This document shows positions 51,330-63,126 of a stretch of 64,000 nt of DNA, in pieces (position 1 is the first letter of the stretch; each line of letters starts with the position of its first letter). The notes under the pieces are model-generated. The model had not been told where the DNA came from, ran no database searches, and was given only the letters and a program-made list of their open reading frames with translations. Source of the DNA: Paramecium pentaurelia (Eukaryota; Ciliophora; Oligohymenophorea; Peniculida; Parameciidae); assembly GCA_905183005.1 (NCBI GenBank), contig CAJJDO010000071.1:393537-457536 (forward strand), given 5' to 3'. The position numbers and the translations under genes were made by a program.

Positions 51330-53164
51330 TCAGGTTAGGAAATCCATTTACTTTTAGTATGAATTCTCTTATACTCCAATAAGCTAAGAATATTTAAATT
51401 ACATTTACCTGTTGATGTATCTGAGTAATTTGTGTAAATCTGTATGATTACTTAGATCTTATATGAGGAATTGATACAACACCGACATTCATTACTTAAT
51501 CAATTTGAGCATACACACCACAATATGTCATTTCATTTCTTGAATCAACTGTTGAAGGTATTTCATATTAATACACAATCGATGTATTTGTGAAATCAAT
51601 TTTTTATTTTATGATTTTATATAATAAATTAAATATAAGATAAATATTTATTATCATCACACATGTTTCAATAATTAAAACTATAAGTAATTTCAGGATG
51701 ATAGAATTATAATTTAATAAAAATAAAAATAAATCATTTTTTTTAATTAAATAACAATAGTAGATTTTACAACTAAAGATATCTTATGTAATCATATACC
51801 TATTTTAATATGTGTTTTCAAAACATAAACACTTTAAAGTAAATATTTTCCTTATAAAATATAATATCCTCCAAGTAAAGCTTAATTATTACATTCATTT
51901 GGTAAAGAAAATTCAAATGTGGACACTACCTACCAATCTTCATCATCGCTGAATGTATTTAATTTCAGATTGTTGGCAATTAAAGTATATTCAGGATACT
52001 AAATATTTTGACATTAACTCTCTTTAGGACCTTTACAAATATATAAGCAACTAGGATGACATTTTTTTATTATAACCTAATAGTTCAAAGACCCCACTTA
52101 GTTTTCCAACCTTAAAATGATTAATTTGAGATGTAAAAATTTCAACTATGATGTCTTAATGAAAAGAATCAAATTCTACTTAAGCAATCAGATCACCACG
52201 GGTATTATCAATAAGTCTGGAAAAAATGAAGAATGTTATCTTAGGTTGCATATCCGATTAAATACTCTGTCTTACCATTTAACTACCCCTGCCAAAATGT
52301 TGAAGGGGCAAATACTTATTAAAGTATTACATGCAAATATTATATGTTGATTTTGTAATGAGGTTCTAAGATAATTTTTTTCCTAATTTAGTCTCCCATA
52401 TCCACTAATCCAAGTATCTAAAATAAATTTACATCAATAGATATGTAAAAATGACATTACTTTCACTACTGCAATCAGATGATTTATGAATTATTAAACT
52501 TTGAGATGCTTAAATGATTGTCCAACCATCGCAATTAAACAAATTTCTGTCTATTTCGAAATAAAATTCTGAAGAAAGTTGCAAATCTATACATTCATAT
52601 ATTCTTATGTATCAGTCATTTTGCAATTTCTACAATTATTTGGACATGGAATTGAATATAAATAAAAATCCCTGATACCAAAAATTACTTTCTAATTTTG
52701 TTAGTCTAGTAAATACATCAGCACCAATAGCTTTACTAGTAAATTAAATAAATATAGACGAAGCAGTAATAGATAAATCGAAAAAGCAACAATCAATGCT
52801 TTATGAAGTTTGAGATTATTATAATATTTAATCATTCCTAAAAATACAGATTCACTTCCATATTGATTAAAAAGAAGATTAAAGCGATCCCAAAATACTG
52901 AATTAATTTTAGTTAATGAAGGAGGCTTATCAATTCCAGATCCTTATTATGAAACAAAAATTAAATTCCAACCTCATTTCTAGTAATTATAATACCATCA
53001 AAATTTGTGAAGGTATTATCTGTAAATGAAGAGAATTCCAACAATTTTTGATATTCAATTATTTTTGGTAGCATTAGGATAAGTAAGTAAGTTGAAAAAT
53101 CATTTTTGGGTAAATAAATAAAAAAAATTTTACCCACTTTATAAATGAAAATAAGCACTAGCAC
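51330..53164 (-). CDS. Cys-rich surface or secreted protein with furin-like motifs, frameshifted
   Basis: ATG 53164 opens with a hydrophobic leader (MLVLIFIYKVGKIFFIYL). Later frames read NTFTNFDGIIITRNEVG, GSGIDKPPSLTKINSVFWD and LLFNQYGSESVFLGM. Cys clusters follow: IPCPNNCRNCKMTDT near 52640 and KCHPSCLYICKGPKESQC near 52050, the CxxxC patterns of furin-like repeats common in ciliate surface proteins. Between them is beta-rich sequence (GRGSQMVRQ; FDSFHQDIIVEIF; DDEDWQVVSTFEFSLPNEC). Near the end YCGVYAQIDQVMNVGVVSIP and YRFTQITQIHQQ join through a 25-nt intron (51384-51408) to LIGVQENSYQKQMDFLT and TGA 51330-51332. Several frame changes are needed; some could hide IESs. The protein is likely extracellular, function unknown. 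Confidence 0.58.
51384..51408 (-). other. spliceosomal intron, 25 nt
   Basis: Begins GTAAAT and ends TCTTAG on the minus strand. Splicing gives a short final exon closing at TGA 51330-51332. Without splicing the frame would run on to a TGA near 51194, giving a less protein-like tail. Confidence 0.55.
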
Positions 53165-53169
53165 TTATG

Positions 53170-54140
53170 TTATATATTTGATATTTTCAAAATGAAAGAT
53201 AGAGAGAGAACATAAAATTGAAAATAGGAAATTACAAATAACTTCACATCATTTTATTCTTAATTCACTCATTCTTGATAGTGTAGCAATAAAAATATAT
53301 TATATAAGAGAAATTTATGGTCGTCTTTTGATAGTTTATGAAAAGACATCAAGAAGCAAGTAAAAGATAATTTCATAAATTATTTATAAATTTATACTGA
53401 AATTTCCAAAAATAATGGATACTAAAAGTGAAATTCAAAATCTGTTCATAGAATTGGGTAAACGCTAAACACTTTTTAAATTCAAAAAACAAGTTTTTAT
53501 AAAATTTGTTCAACTATTTTATCTTATCTCTTGATTTTATTGAAGATATTTTTTCGAAAAGATAACAGCTCAGCAACTTTTTTTAGTTCTAAAATGTTAT
53601 GAAAAATATCTAATATTAGCTATTTAGGCTCCATTTACAAGACAACATTTCTTGAGAATCGAAATCAGCTAAAATAAAAAAATACTAGCATTTTTTGCTA
53701 ATATTAACTGGATATTATGTGTAAGTTATTTATATATCATTATTTTTGCTAATATGTGTGCATATCAATTAAATAATTTCCAAAATTATTCATTAATTAT
53801 TGTACTCAAGTATTGATAATCTAAATACTTAGATGCATCTATAAAATTATTCCTAAAAAATTCATCTGTTTCACTATTCACTAGAACTTTAATGTTATCA
53901 TTTTCAAACTTACGTTAAAAAAAACTCTATTCATAGCTTTATCTAACTCTTCATGTTAATGCTGTGTTTTCATTTCTAAATCAATTATTGAATTTTCTAA
54001 TGTTGAACCTTAGGCTATATGTAGAGTCCTAGAATATCCTACATTTATTAGTATTAATGGATATAAAAATTAAATGATCTAGTATTTACTTTATTAAGTA
54101 GATAATAAAGTCATTCCAAATTTTTCATTTATAATGTAAA
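53170..54140. other. mostly noncoding; possible PP2C-like scrap
   Basis: At about 53900-54050 the minus strand reads NVGYSRTLHIAQGSTLEN and HEELDKAMNRVFFN, faintly like the NVGDSR and ExxRI motifs of PP2C phosphatases. It is too short to call. The remainder is AT-rich without a recognised gene. Confidence 0.25.
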
Positions 54141-54145
54141 TTTAG

Positions 54146-54296
54146 TACCATCCAAACACGTATTATAATACATTATTGACTAATGTATATTTTAATCCAA
54201 TGATGTAATTAATTAATGACGATTATTTATTTTCAAATTAAATATATAAAAATATACATTAGTCAATAATGTATTAAAATACGTGTTTGGATGGTA
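54146..54296. mobile_element. MITE-like element with 48-bp terminal inverted repeats
   Basis: The left arm 54146-54193 begins TACCATCCAAACACG. The right arm 54249-54296 is its reverse complement with one mismatch, ending GGATGGTA. A 55-bp AT-rich centre separates them. The element is 151 bp, carries no ORF and both ends begin or end with TA, as expected for Tc1/mariner-type insertions and for IESs. Its ends do not match the IES consensus TAYAGYNR well, so a nonautonomous transposon is preferred. Confidence 0.75.
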
Positions 54297-54299
54297 AAA

Positions 54300-55035
54300 T
54301 TGATGAAATTATTATTCTTAAGAAATTTATCCAAAATTTTTAATAATTACTTTTTCGGTTTACTTTTGGTATAAATTAATTATTATATAGTTATTTCAAA
54401 TTAATCAACTTCACTTCAACATTCACTAATTAATAATTATTTATTCATATATATATGTTGTATAAATTTTTTTTGATTTAATTAATAGGATAAATTTTAT
54501 TAGTATGGCTGCTAAATTTGGCCGTTTATGATAGACTTATCTTCACTACTAACTGCCAATTCTAGTACTCTAGGACAATTATCCAGTATATAAATTTTAT
54601 TCACTGCTTTAGTTAATCATTATCATCATCATTTAATCCACATCAACTATGATAAATTACTCATAATTACTTTTTCATTTTACAGAATGGTTTAATGCTT
54701 TGGAATATCTCATCATTCGTACACCAAGTATTTTAATTACATATGTGTGGTAGGAACTCATAAAATAGTTTTGATCTTTAATGTTTATAAAAGAAATATC
54801 ATATAAATAAGCAATGCATAATAAGGATAGATCTTTTTGAAAAATTCAAATAGAGTAATTATCGATAATATTTAGAATTGTAATCAAAAAGCAAACTTTG
54901 TAGGTCAGTACAGAATATATTTATTAAGCAATTATCAACCAATTATCTTCATTCGACTTTTGGATTAATTTTATTTCCAATTTTATGAATAGTTTAAGTT
55001 TTCTGCAAAATCTAAAGTATATATTCAAAAATTCA
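54300..55035. other. AT-rich stretch without a recognised gene
   Basis: No supported frame between the MITE-like element and the WD40 relic that starts at 55039. Confidence 0.45.
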
Positions 55036-55038
55036 AAG

Positions 55039-56524
55039 ATGGGTGGTTTTCTAAGAAGAAAACAAATAGCTTTAAACTCAAGATCTAGTATTAATGAAGG
55101 GCAAGAAGAGTAAAATTAAAACATCGATTATGAAAATTTATGTTCTCATATTTATTCATAACAAAGAAAGTGTGGTTTTGTATAAATATATCTTAAGAAA
55201 AAGTATTATGATTTAAGAGGCGAAATTAAATAGTTAGTCTTTTATTGTAAAAGCAGATCATATTCTAATATTTTTTTCAAAAAGATAAGCATCAATCACT
55301 AAATTTGAAAAATAAAGGAGTTATTTCAAATATATGCCTAACTAATATTGTGAAAATATGCTTATAAAATAGAATTAACATGTAATTTTGCTTTCATAAG
55401 TTTCATCTTAAATCATTGAGACAAAAAAGTGAGGAATTTACTATTTTTGAGAAAATAATTCACTATTATTCCATAAATAAACAATAGTAAACATTTAATA
55501 GGAATTTTTCAGAATCAAATAATGAAAAATGGAACAAATCTTATGAGTATTGTTTAATGGTTATTCTAAATTTAGTTATGAAAAGGAAACTCTTTTTTTT
55601 CAATTTTATTACAATTATTAGAAATTAAATTTTTCAATGTTGTAGAATTGTAGAATACAATAAATTAACAATAATTTTCCGATTAATTGCTTCTTATTGC
55701 TAAATTAGAATTACTGAAATAATTAATATGATAAGAAATATTCTGTTGATATTTAATCTTTAAAAACTAATTTAGACAATTATTTAAATGTTAGTGTCGA
55801 GCTTTAGTAGTATTACGGAAATTATGATGATTATAAAAATTAGTTTTAAGAAAGAAATCTCATTTAAAAAAAGGGTACAGATGATTTCCTATAACTTAAT
55901 AGGAAAAATATTTTAAGAAGTTCAAATTTGATAACATTGGAAAAAATGAAATTTAAAAAATTAGTAATTAAAAAGCTGGAAAATAAAAAATTAATCATTA
56001 GTAAACGAAGATTTGTATTAGATCAAATTATATTGATAAATCGAATGTGAAAATTGAAATACTCAAAAAATATAGAATTTCAGTTTGCATTAGATTTCTT
56101 TCATAAGATGATAATCAAGTACATTATATAGTAAATTAAAAACAACATATCACTTTTTGATAAATAAATAATAGAAAATAGACAATTTAGAAAGAACATT
56201 TAGCAACAACTAATTCAATCAAATAAATTAAGATACATGACATTACAAAAATAAGCTATTAATTTGAAAACTACTAAAAAAAACTTAATGAGATCATATT
56301 AATCAAATATTACATGAGGAGAAGATAATTTAATTGTTAAAATAAGGGGAGTCAATTTGAATGGTGCTTAACTAAATGGAAGAATATTAAAATCCATGAA
56401 TTGAATAAAGTTGGATGGTCATACTAGTGAAATCAACTCAGTCTTTTTCTCTCCTGATATAAATAAATTAAAATCCAGTAGTTATGATTAAGAAAATCTA
56501 CCCTTATTCTGGCTAAGAGATAAA
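55039..56524 (+). pseudogene. WD40 protein pseudogene with pentapeptide-like lead-in
   Basis: A candidate start at 55039 gives MGGFLRRKQIALNSRSSINE, with ENLCSHI and KCGFVQIYLKKKYYDLRGEI. A long helical part runs from about 55810 (YGNYDDYKNQFQERNLIQKK; FALDFFHKMIIKYIIQQIK). Near 56345 the sequence GVNLNGAQLNGRILK resembles the pentapeptide stretch that precedes WD40 repeats in this Paramecium family. It is followed by KLDGHTSEINSVFFSPDINK and LPLFWLRDKT, one WD40 repeat of the classic GHxxxVxSVxFSPD type. In-frame TGA codons and frameshifts break it, and no further repeats follow. The Gly at position 2 would allow N-myristoylation if that start is correct. Confidence 0.55.
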
Positions 56525-56905
56525 ACGAGTTTTTTTAATAAAACAGGCTACATAATTTTGTTATAGAAGTCACGATCTTTTACGTTTTTTAAGACATCTA
56601 TTATTTATTTAATTTCACTTCTAATAACAGAAAATTTCTATATTGTATCAGCTTGTGTGAAATTCCCTTTTATGATTCTAATTGTCTCTAATTGCTAATA
56701 TCTGATAGAAATCTAATTCAATTTTCTCCCTTCTAAATACATGTAATATGACCACAAAGATCTGTAACACAATGTTCTTATGTTTATGTGAACATCACAA
56801 GTTTTTATTGTAAGCATATAATTGAATAACAATTGATAATATTGATAAAATATATATAATAAAATGTTGGTTAGAATGAAATTAATTTTTATTTAATATT
56901 GAATG
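56525..56905. other. intergenic spacer
   Basis: AT-rich; lies between convergent coding regions. Confidence 0.5.
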
Positions 56906-56910
56906 AATGA

Positions 56911-58140
56911 TCAAATCATTTAACAGGCTGAGGAACAATCTGTATCCACTTTTGGAGAATTGTTTTAAGGTAAAAATTTATATGATTTAACTGCATCTTC
57001 AAATATCTCCCTTAACTTTTTCTATTATTCCTTTAATATTTTTTCTTGGTTTTTTTCTAAATAGCTTAAAATGATTAATGCATCTTCTGTTCCACAAATC
57101 CAGTATATATTCTTAAATAATTCAGAAGAACTGCTTTCTTTTGCTAATAAATCTTTAACTCTATTTGTAAAAATGGTTTATTTTCTTTTTTGCCTATTAA
57201 CCTATTGTTATTTTCCTAAAGATATTGCTGCCATTTACACTTCAATTTCTAATTATTATGGATTAATAGCAAAAAATATTAGTATTTCGCTTAGAATTTT
57301 TACTCTTTTATTAAATTTATTCGCATTCTTTTCATCAATTGCATAATCAAGGGCGGCATTTATAATTTGAAAAGCATCTCCAATTATTGGTATTGGTGAA
57401 AGTCCAACTGATCCAATATTTGAAATTTTTTGAACTATATTTAAAACCTTTTCTGAGCTTGTTTCAATAACAGCATTTTGATTTATTTAAAATAAGTCTG
57501 TTGAAATTTACTATACTGCTTGTAAGTAGTTGTAAAGTCTCCAAAATAAAGATTAGTAATAAGTTTTTTAATACTAGTTTTCTGGTTTATTAAGGTCGTT
57601 TAATAACAATTCAATTTAATTTCTATCTTGCTACTAACATCTCTTATTTTAACTGCTCAATATTTAACAATATTTAATTCAGTTATTCATTTTAAATTTA
57701 TTACTTTTCAAGCCTTATCGATTGATTTATTGGGATTGTAAGAATAGGTTTGATTTCATTTTGATATTATTCTATTTTTGTAATATAATTTTGTTTATTC
57801 TATTATTCTTATAGTGTTTCAGTTGGTAGCTTCTCTAAAAAGTATTTAGATTGTACAATTTCTTCTTCTAATTGTTTAAGGATTTCAATCTTAGCTATTA
57901 TAAAATTAATATTTCCTTGGCTTAAATTACATTTCACAATTTCTGATTATTTTAAACTCTAAAAAGAATTTATGGCTTTTTGATAGCATTCAAAAGCTTA
58001 TTGAGTATTGTGCAGAATGTAATAATAATCACCTAAAATGCATAATAATAATGGATAATTAGGAGATACAACTTTTATTTTTTGATGATCTTATTATAGA
58101 ATTACCCAGGAGACAGATCCACATCCTCTACCCTTTTTCT
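56911..58140 (-). CDS. TPR-type protein with conserved C-terminal helical domain
   Basis: The minus strand from about 58140 reads PNYPLLLCILGDYYYILHNT and AFECYQKAINSFQSLKQSE, a TPR-like helical pair. An acidic coiled coil follows (KIEILKQLEEEIVQSKYFLE; LLNIEQLKQEMLVARQ). After one frame change near 57660 the protein continues without any TGA: SSEKVLNIVQKISNIGSVGL, PIPIIGDAFQIINAALDYAI, DEKNANKFNKRVKILSEILI, QMAAISLGKQQQVN, ESSSSELFKNIYWICGTEDA. It ends CSSACQMI with TGA 56911-56913. This C-terminal part is typical of a large Paramecium TPR family. The role is probably protein interaction. The N-terminus is not clear: the frame is open to about 58150 but no convincing ATG was found, so the start may be further upstream. 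The single shift may be an error. Confidence 0.72.
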
Positions 58141-58149
58141 GATTTAGAA

Positions 58150-59255
58150 GAATTTACGTAAGGAGGTGAGAGAACATTAAGGAAGGTCAAAAAGAAAGAA
58201 TAGGAAAAAAATGTTAAATTTGATGAAGAATTACTTTCATCTTCCTTCCCTGCCGAAACTAGCATCTTGGAGGAAAGTGTTCATTTTTATTTTGTAATTT
58301 CAATTCTTATGATGAAAATCTCTAAAGTAACAAAAAATAGAAATTTCTCCAAATTAAGGGCATACATACACATAATTTAAGAAGAAAATAACAGATAACA
58401 AACAATCATTAAGTTTTGTTATAGCTGTTTTTATAAGGTGAAAAAAAAAATATACTTATCCAGAAATTTTTTTTCTATATTTGAATATAGATAAATTAAA
58501 TATTGAATCAATTAGAATTCAAAAATGGAAAAAAGGTTGTAACTGAATTTTTTGAGTGAAAAAAATGTAAAAATAATATTTAATAATTTACCAAAAAACC
58601 AAAATTATAAGACTAAAGAGTTAAATAATTCTTTATACTTTTCAATCTACTAACACTTTAATATTAATTAATAACGATTCTGTCAAAAACTATTTCCACT
58701 AAATCTCCCACCAGAATTTACATGTAATTTTTCAGTAAAGAATTCTGTACAATAACAAAATAGTTGAGAGCGATTAAATATGACTTTGCTCATATACATC
58801 ATCAAAAATGTTAAAATAAAAATATGAAGATTTTGTACTTTCAAATACCTAACAATTTTTTTTAATAAAACTGTTTTAACACCTTGACAATCCAAGATCA
58901 TCATTAAAAAAATAGAGCAAATATAATATTTTAAGTAATTGTGCTGAACATTAAAAACCTAAGGAAGTAAATTGGTAATCATTCCAGGATCTATTCTAGA
59001 CACGATAGCGATTTAACTTTATAATTTTAAAGATTTGTTAAATTTAATATAAATTAGACATCATAAAGTTTGATTACGGTTCACTTATTAAGGTTCTGTC
59101 TTTTGTGATATGAGATTATAACAATAATCCAAATTTAATTAACTCAAATATGGACTAACACTTAAAATGTTTGAGGCTTCAAAGTAAATGTGAAATTATC
59201 ACGATAATCAAAATTTCAAAATTTCAAAAAAAATTGTTATTAAAATACAATAAGG
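58150..59255. other. stretch without a recognised gene
   Basis: Includes the upstream side of the TPR gene. AT-rich, no supported frame. Confidence 0.45.
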
Positions 59256-59263
59256 TTTCTAAA

Positions 59264-59641
59264 ATGAATGAAGAATCTCCTGCAAATAATGAAATCAAAC
59301 TAACTGAAATAGCTCTACACATGAATAATCTATTGATATTTTTTTGCCTAAATTAAGAAGTTTATACTTATTTATTAGAGAGGATTAAAGGGTAACATAT
59401 GAATAGAAAAATAATTTTGAAGAATGGTTTTTCATTTATTAAAGTAAATTTTTAATTTAAATTTAGAGGTGATAGAATTACAAAATACAAAATTTAAATT
59501 ATTAACCCAATTGATCATAAAAAGTAGAGTTTTAGCATAAACAAATCCAGTGATTAAATAACTTACAATTTTTCTATACTAAAGGTTTCAGTATCAAATT
59601 TTTAAATAATTAAACCACTTCCAAATATAGAAAAATAATGA
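59264..59641 (+). CDS. possible small or partial protein, 125 residues, unrecognised
   Basis: ATG 59264 gives MNEESPANNEIKLTEIALHM, then YTYLLERIKGQHMNRKII, FKFRGDRITKYKIQIINPID and SFSINKSSDQITYNFSIL, ending at TGA 59639-59641. The same frame is open upstream to about 59165. The alternation of charged and beta-type segments looks coding, but the length is within what chance allows. No family recognised; it may be the last exon of a larger relic. Confidence 0.35.
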
Positions 59642-59644
59642 GAC

Positions 59645-60980
59645 TAATTTGTTTCAAAGCATTCTTCACATTTAAGACATAGCGCAGTAGATAAATAATT
59701 CTAATAGTTATTTTTTCATTATAATCGAGAAAATTAGGTAGATATTCATATCTACATTGATAATAACCACCAAGAGTATTGAATTACCATCATAACCCTA
59801 TTCTATTGAAAATAGTACTACAGGATTTTCACAACTAAGTGGATCACATTCAAAATAACACCATCATTGCAAGTAGCCCTTAAGACCTGAAATCATAAAT
59901 GCTAGTCAAATCATCAAACAAAGAATGATTTAGTATAGAATAAGAGACCAAAATTATGATTGGGATACTTTTTCCCTCCACTTTAAACTTATATTTTGAG
60001 CTTATTTGTTATTCAATTTTATACTTTAAACTATTTACAGTGGATATCATAAAAAACCTTTTGATAGTTGAACCCAATTAGAGTACTTTTATCAAAATAT
60101 ATTTATTCAATAATATTATACTAAAAATATGATATCATACTTACGAAAGGATTTAACATAGAATTTTGCTCTAATCAGAAAATTTTATCAGCCCCTCGAT
60201 TGTGACGTGTTAAGAATTAATTTATTAAGGAATTACATTTTATTAGAGTAAATATTTTAGAGTATAAGTTAATTCTAATTTAAATATGAAAAAATTATAT
60301 ATTTTGTAATTTTACAATTGTTTTTCTGCCCTATTAAGCCAAATAGGGCAAGTAATATTAAATTGTATAAAATTCTCAGTAAATTAGTCATTATATGAAA
60401 TAAGACATATCGTAATTTTGGTTGAGTATAGGGAGGATAAAGATGATTAAGATTGTATTTTTTGGTGATAAAACAGCAAATTGATTTAAAGTTAGGAAAT
60501 ATATTAATATTCATAAGTTACAACTTTAAAAAAATAATTTTATTAAATTTTCTATGTTCGAAAGTATAAATTGTTAATTGATATTTTTTTTTATTTGGGT
60601 TCAATAAATAAAATATCAATACATAATTAAATTAAATAAAATATATGAAAGGACATTATTAAACAGAAATAATATCATTTTTTTTGATTGTTAGATTTAA
60701 TTTTTGAGAAAATATTTTAGTTATAGAGATAGTTTGCATAAGATTATAATTATCTTTATTCTATTACATAAAGAAAAGATTAACATTTATTTGTTATTCT
60801 TAATTACTTTTTGATCTACAATTCAAACTAACATTTAAATTAATTTTCACTTAAAATATCCTTAAAAAAAATCAATTTATCATGAGATATTTTTTCTTTT
60901 TCTAAACACTAAAGTGTAAAAAAATTGAGGAGAAAAAACTCACATTTTATAAATCTCTTTTAAAGGTTGAATGATCAAAT
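59645..60980. other. AT-rich stretch without a recognised gene
   Basis: Short frames only. No resemblance to known families. Confidence 0.45.
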
Positions 60981-61499
60981 ATAACATCATCTAAAAGTAA
61001 TCAAAAACGATATAAATTAAAAAGTGATAACAATAGAAAATAGTTTTGCCTAAAATTTGAATATGAAACTTAGGATACATATGAAGATAGAAATGAGAAG
61101 AAATTAGCTTAATCAGAAAGTTTCTATGTGTTGACGAATTTAGATTAACTACAATTTCTATAATGGTCTGGAAAATAGGGATATAGTAACCAAAATGCAG
61201 GTAAATGGATAGCAACATAGAAAGATGCTACTTTAAACAATTTACTCTTGTGATTGGAAAAATAAGGATTATAGAAAGAACTATTAAAGAATTAATGTCT
61301 GAATATTCAGATTTAACAACAGTAACTATTATTGGAGAATATTAAAATGGGAAAAGTTGGAGTATGAGATAGTTATTATAATCTTAAATAAATTAATAGT
61401 ATGTAAGTAAAAAATTATTATATTGAGTAGTGGCGGAGTAGGATTGATATTAGTAATTAATTTGATAAAATGTATTATATTACCTATCGTGGAGAATGT

Positions 61500-61838
61500 A
61501 AAAAAAATCAAAAAGTTGGTAGATGGGATATTTAGTGTAGGGAGGATGGAAAAGAAAATAGATTGATGTAATCATAAATCTCTATTAAAATGGTAAAAAT
61601 TTAGTGGTTGTGGATCATATGATGACTTAGGTTAGCGAGTTAAGATTGGGCATTGGATTGAAATTGAAAATCATTCGAACATATAAACATGCAATGGCGA
61701 ATATTAAATGGTAAAAAAAAGGAAATATGGTTAAATTAAATAGAATTATAGTGAATGGTTTATCCATTTTAAGGTAAAAAAAATTAGAGTGACTAATTAT
61801 TTGAACATTTCTAATTAGGAAGTTATTCAATCAAATAT
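61500..61838. repeat. 339-bp direct repeat, left copy
   Basis: Identical, as far as I can read it, to 62788-63126 at a constant offset of 1288. It begins with eight A and ends at AAATAT, after which the two copies diverge at once (TTAAAA then N, against CAATGTG). Confidence 0.85.
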
Positions 61839-61844
61839 TTAAAA

Positions 61845-62787
61845 NNNNNNNNNNNNNNNNNNNNNNNNNNNNNNNNNNNNNNNNNNNNNNNNNNNNNNNN
61901 NNNNNNNNNNNNNNNNNNNNNNNNNNNNNNNNNNNNNNNNNNNNNNNNNNNNNNNNNNNNNNNNNNNNNNNNNNNNNNNNNNNNNNNNNNNNNNNNNNNN
62001 NNNNNNNNNNNNNNNNNNNNNNNNNNNNNNNNNNNNNNNNNNNNNNNNNNNNNNNNNNNNNNNNNNNNNNNNNNNNNNNNNNNNNNNNNNNNNNNNNNNN
62101 NNNNNNNNNNNNNNNNNNNNNNNNNNNNNNNNNNNNNNNNNNNNNNNNNNNNNNNNNNNNNNNNNNNNNNNNNNNNNNNNNNNNNNNNNNNNNNNNNNNN
62201 NNNNNNNNNNNNNNNNNNNNNNNNNNNNNNNNNNNNNNNNNNNNNNNNNNNNNNNNNNNNNNNNNNNNNNNNNNNNNNNNNNNNNNNNNNNNNNNNNNNN
62301 NNNNNNNNNNNNNNNNNNNNNNNNNNNNNNNNNNNNNNNNNNNNNNNNNNNNNNNNNNNNNNNNNNNNNNNNNNNNNNNNNNNNNNNNNNNNNNNNNNNN
62401 NNNNNNNNNNNNNNNNNNNNNNNNNNNNNNNNNNNNNNNNNNNNNNNNNNNNNNNNNNNNNNNNNNNNNNNNNNNNNNNNNNNNNNNNNNNNNNNNNNNN
62501 NNNNNNNNNNNNNNNNNNNNNNNNNNNNNNNNNNNNNNNNNNNNNNNNNNNNNNNNNNNNNNNNNNNNNNNNNNNNNNNNNNNNNNNNNNNNNNNNNNNN
62601 NNNNNNNNNNNNNNNNNNNNNNNNNNNNNNNNNNNNNNNNNNNNNNNNNNNNNNNNNNNNNNNNNNNNNNNNNNNNNNNNNNNNNNNNNNNNNNNNNNNN
62701 NNNNNNNNNNNNNNNNNNNNNNNNNNNNNNNNNNNNNNNNNNNNNNNNNNNNNNNNNNNNNNNNNNNNNNNNNNNNNNNNNNNNNNN
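61845..62787. other. assembly gap, 943 N
   Basis: A run of N between two identical 339-bp sequences. Any long frame crossing it is an artefact. Confidence 0.99.
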
Positions 62788-63126
62788 AAAAAAAATCAAA
62801 AAGTTGGTAGATGGGATATTTAGTGTAGGGAGGATGGAAAAGAAAATAGATTGATGTAATCATAAATCTCTATTAAAATGGTAAAAATTTAGTGGTTGTG
62901 GATCATATGATGACTTAGGTTAGCGAGTTAAGATTGGGCATTGGATTGAAATTGAAAATCATTCGAACATATAAACATGCAATGGCGAATATTAAATGGT
63001 AAAAAAAAGGAAATATGGTTAAATTAAATAGAATTATAGTGAATGGTTTATCCATTTTAAGGTAAAAAAAATTAGAGTGACTAATTATTTGAACATTTCT
63101 AATTAGGAAGTTATTCAATCAAATAT
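62788..63126. repeat. 339-bp direct repeat, right copy
   Basis: Exact match to the left copy and starts at the first base after the gap. This placement favours a scaffolding artefact over a true tandem duplication. Confidence 0.85.

Noticed and set aside
52117..52350. Plus-strand ORF of 77 codons
   Set aside because: Antisense to the Cys-rich surface-protein gene; no features of its own.
53900..54050. PP2C phosphatase gene
   Set aside because: Only two short motif-like stretches and no metal-binding Asp residues could be found.
54146..54296. Calling the inverted repeat an IES
   Set aside because: Its ends TACCATCC match TAYAGYNR poorly and it does not interrupt a recognisable gene.
57071..57346. 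Hydrophobic plus-strand ORF of 91 codons
   Set aside because: It is the complement of the conserved part of the TPR gene on the minus strand.
61823..62863. Minus-strand ORFs of more than 300 codons
   Set aside because: They consist almost entirely of N.
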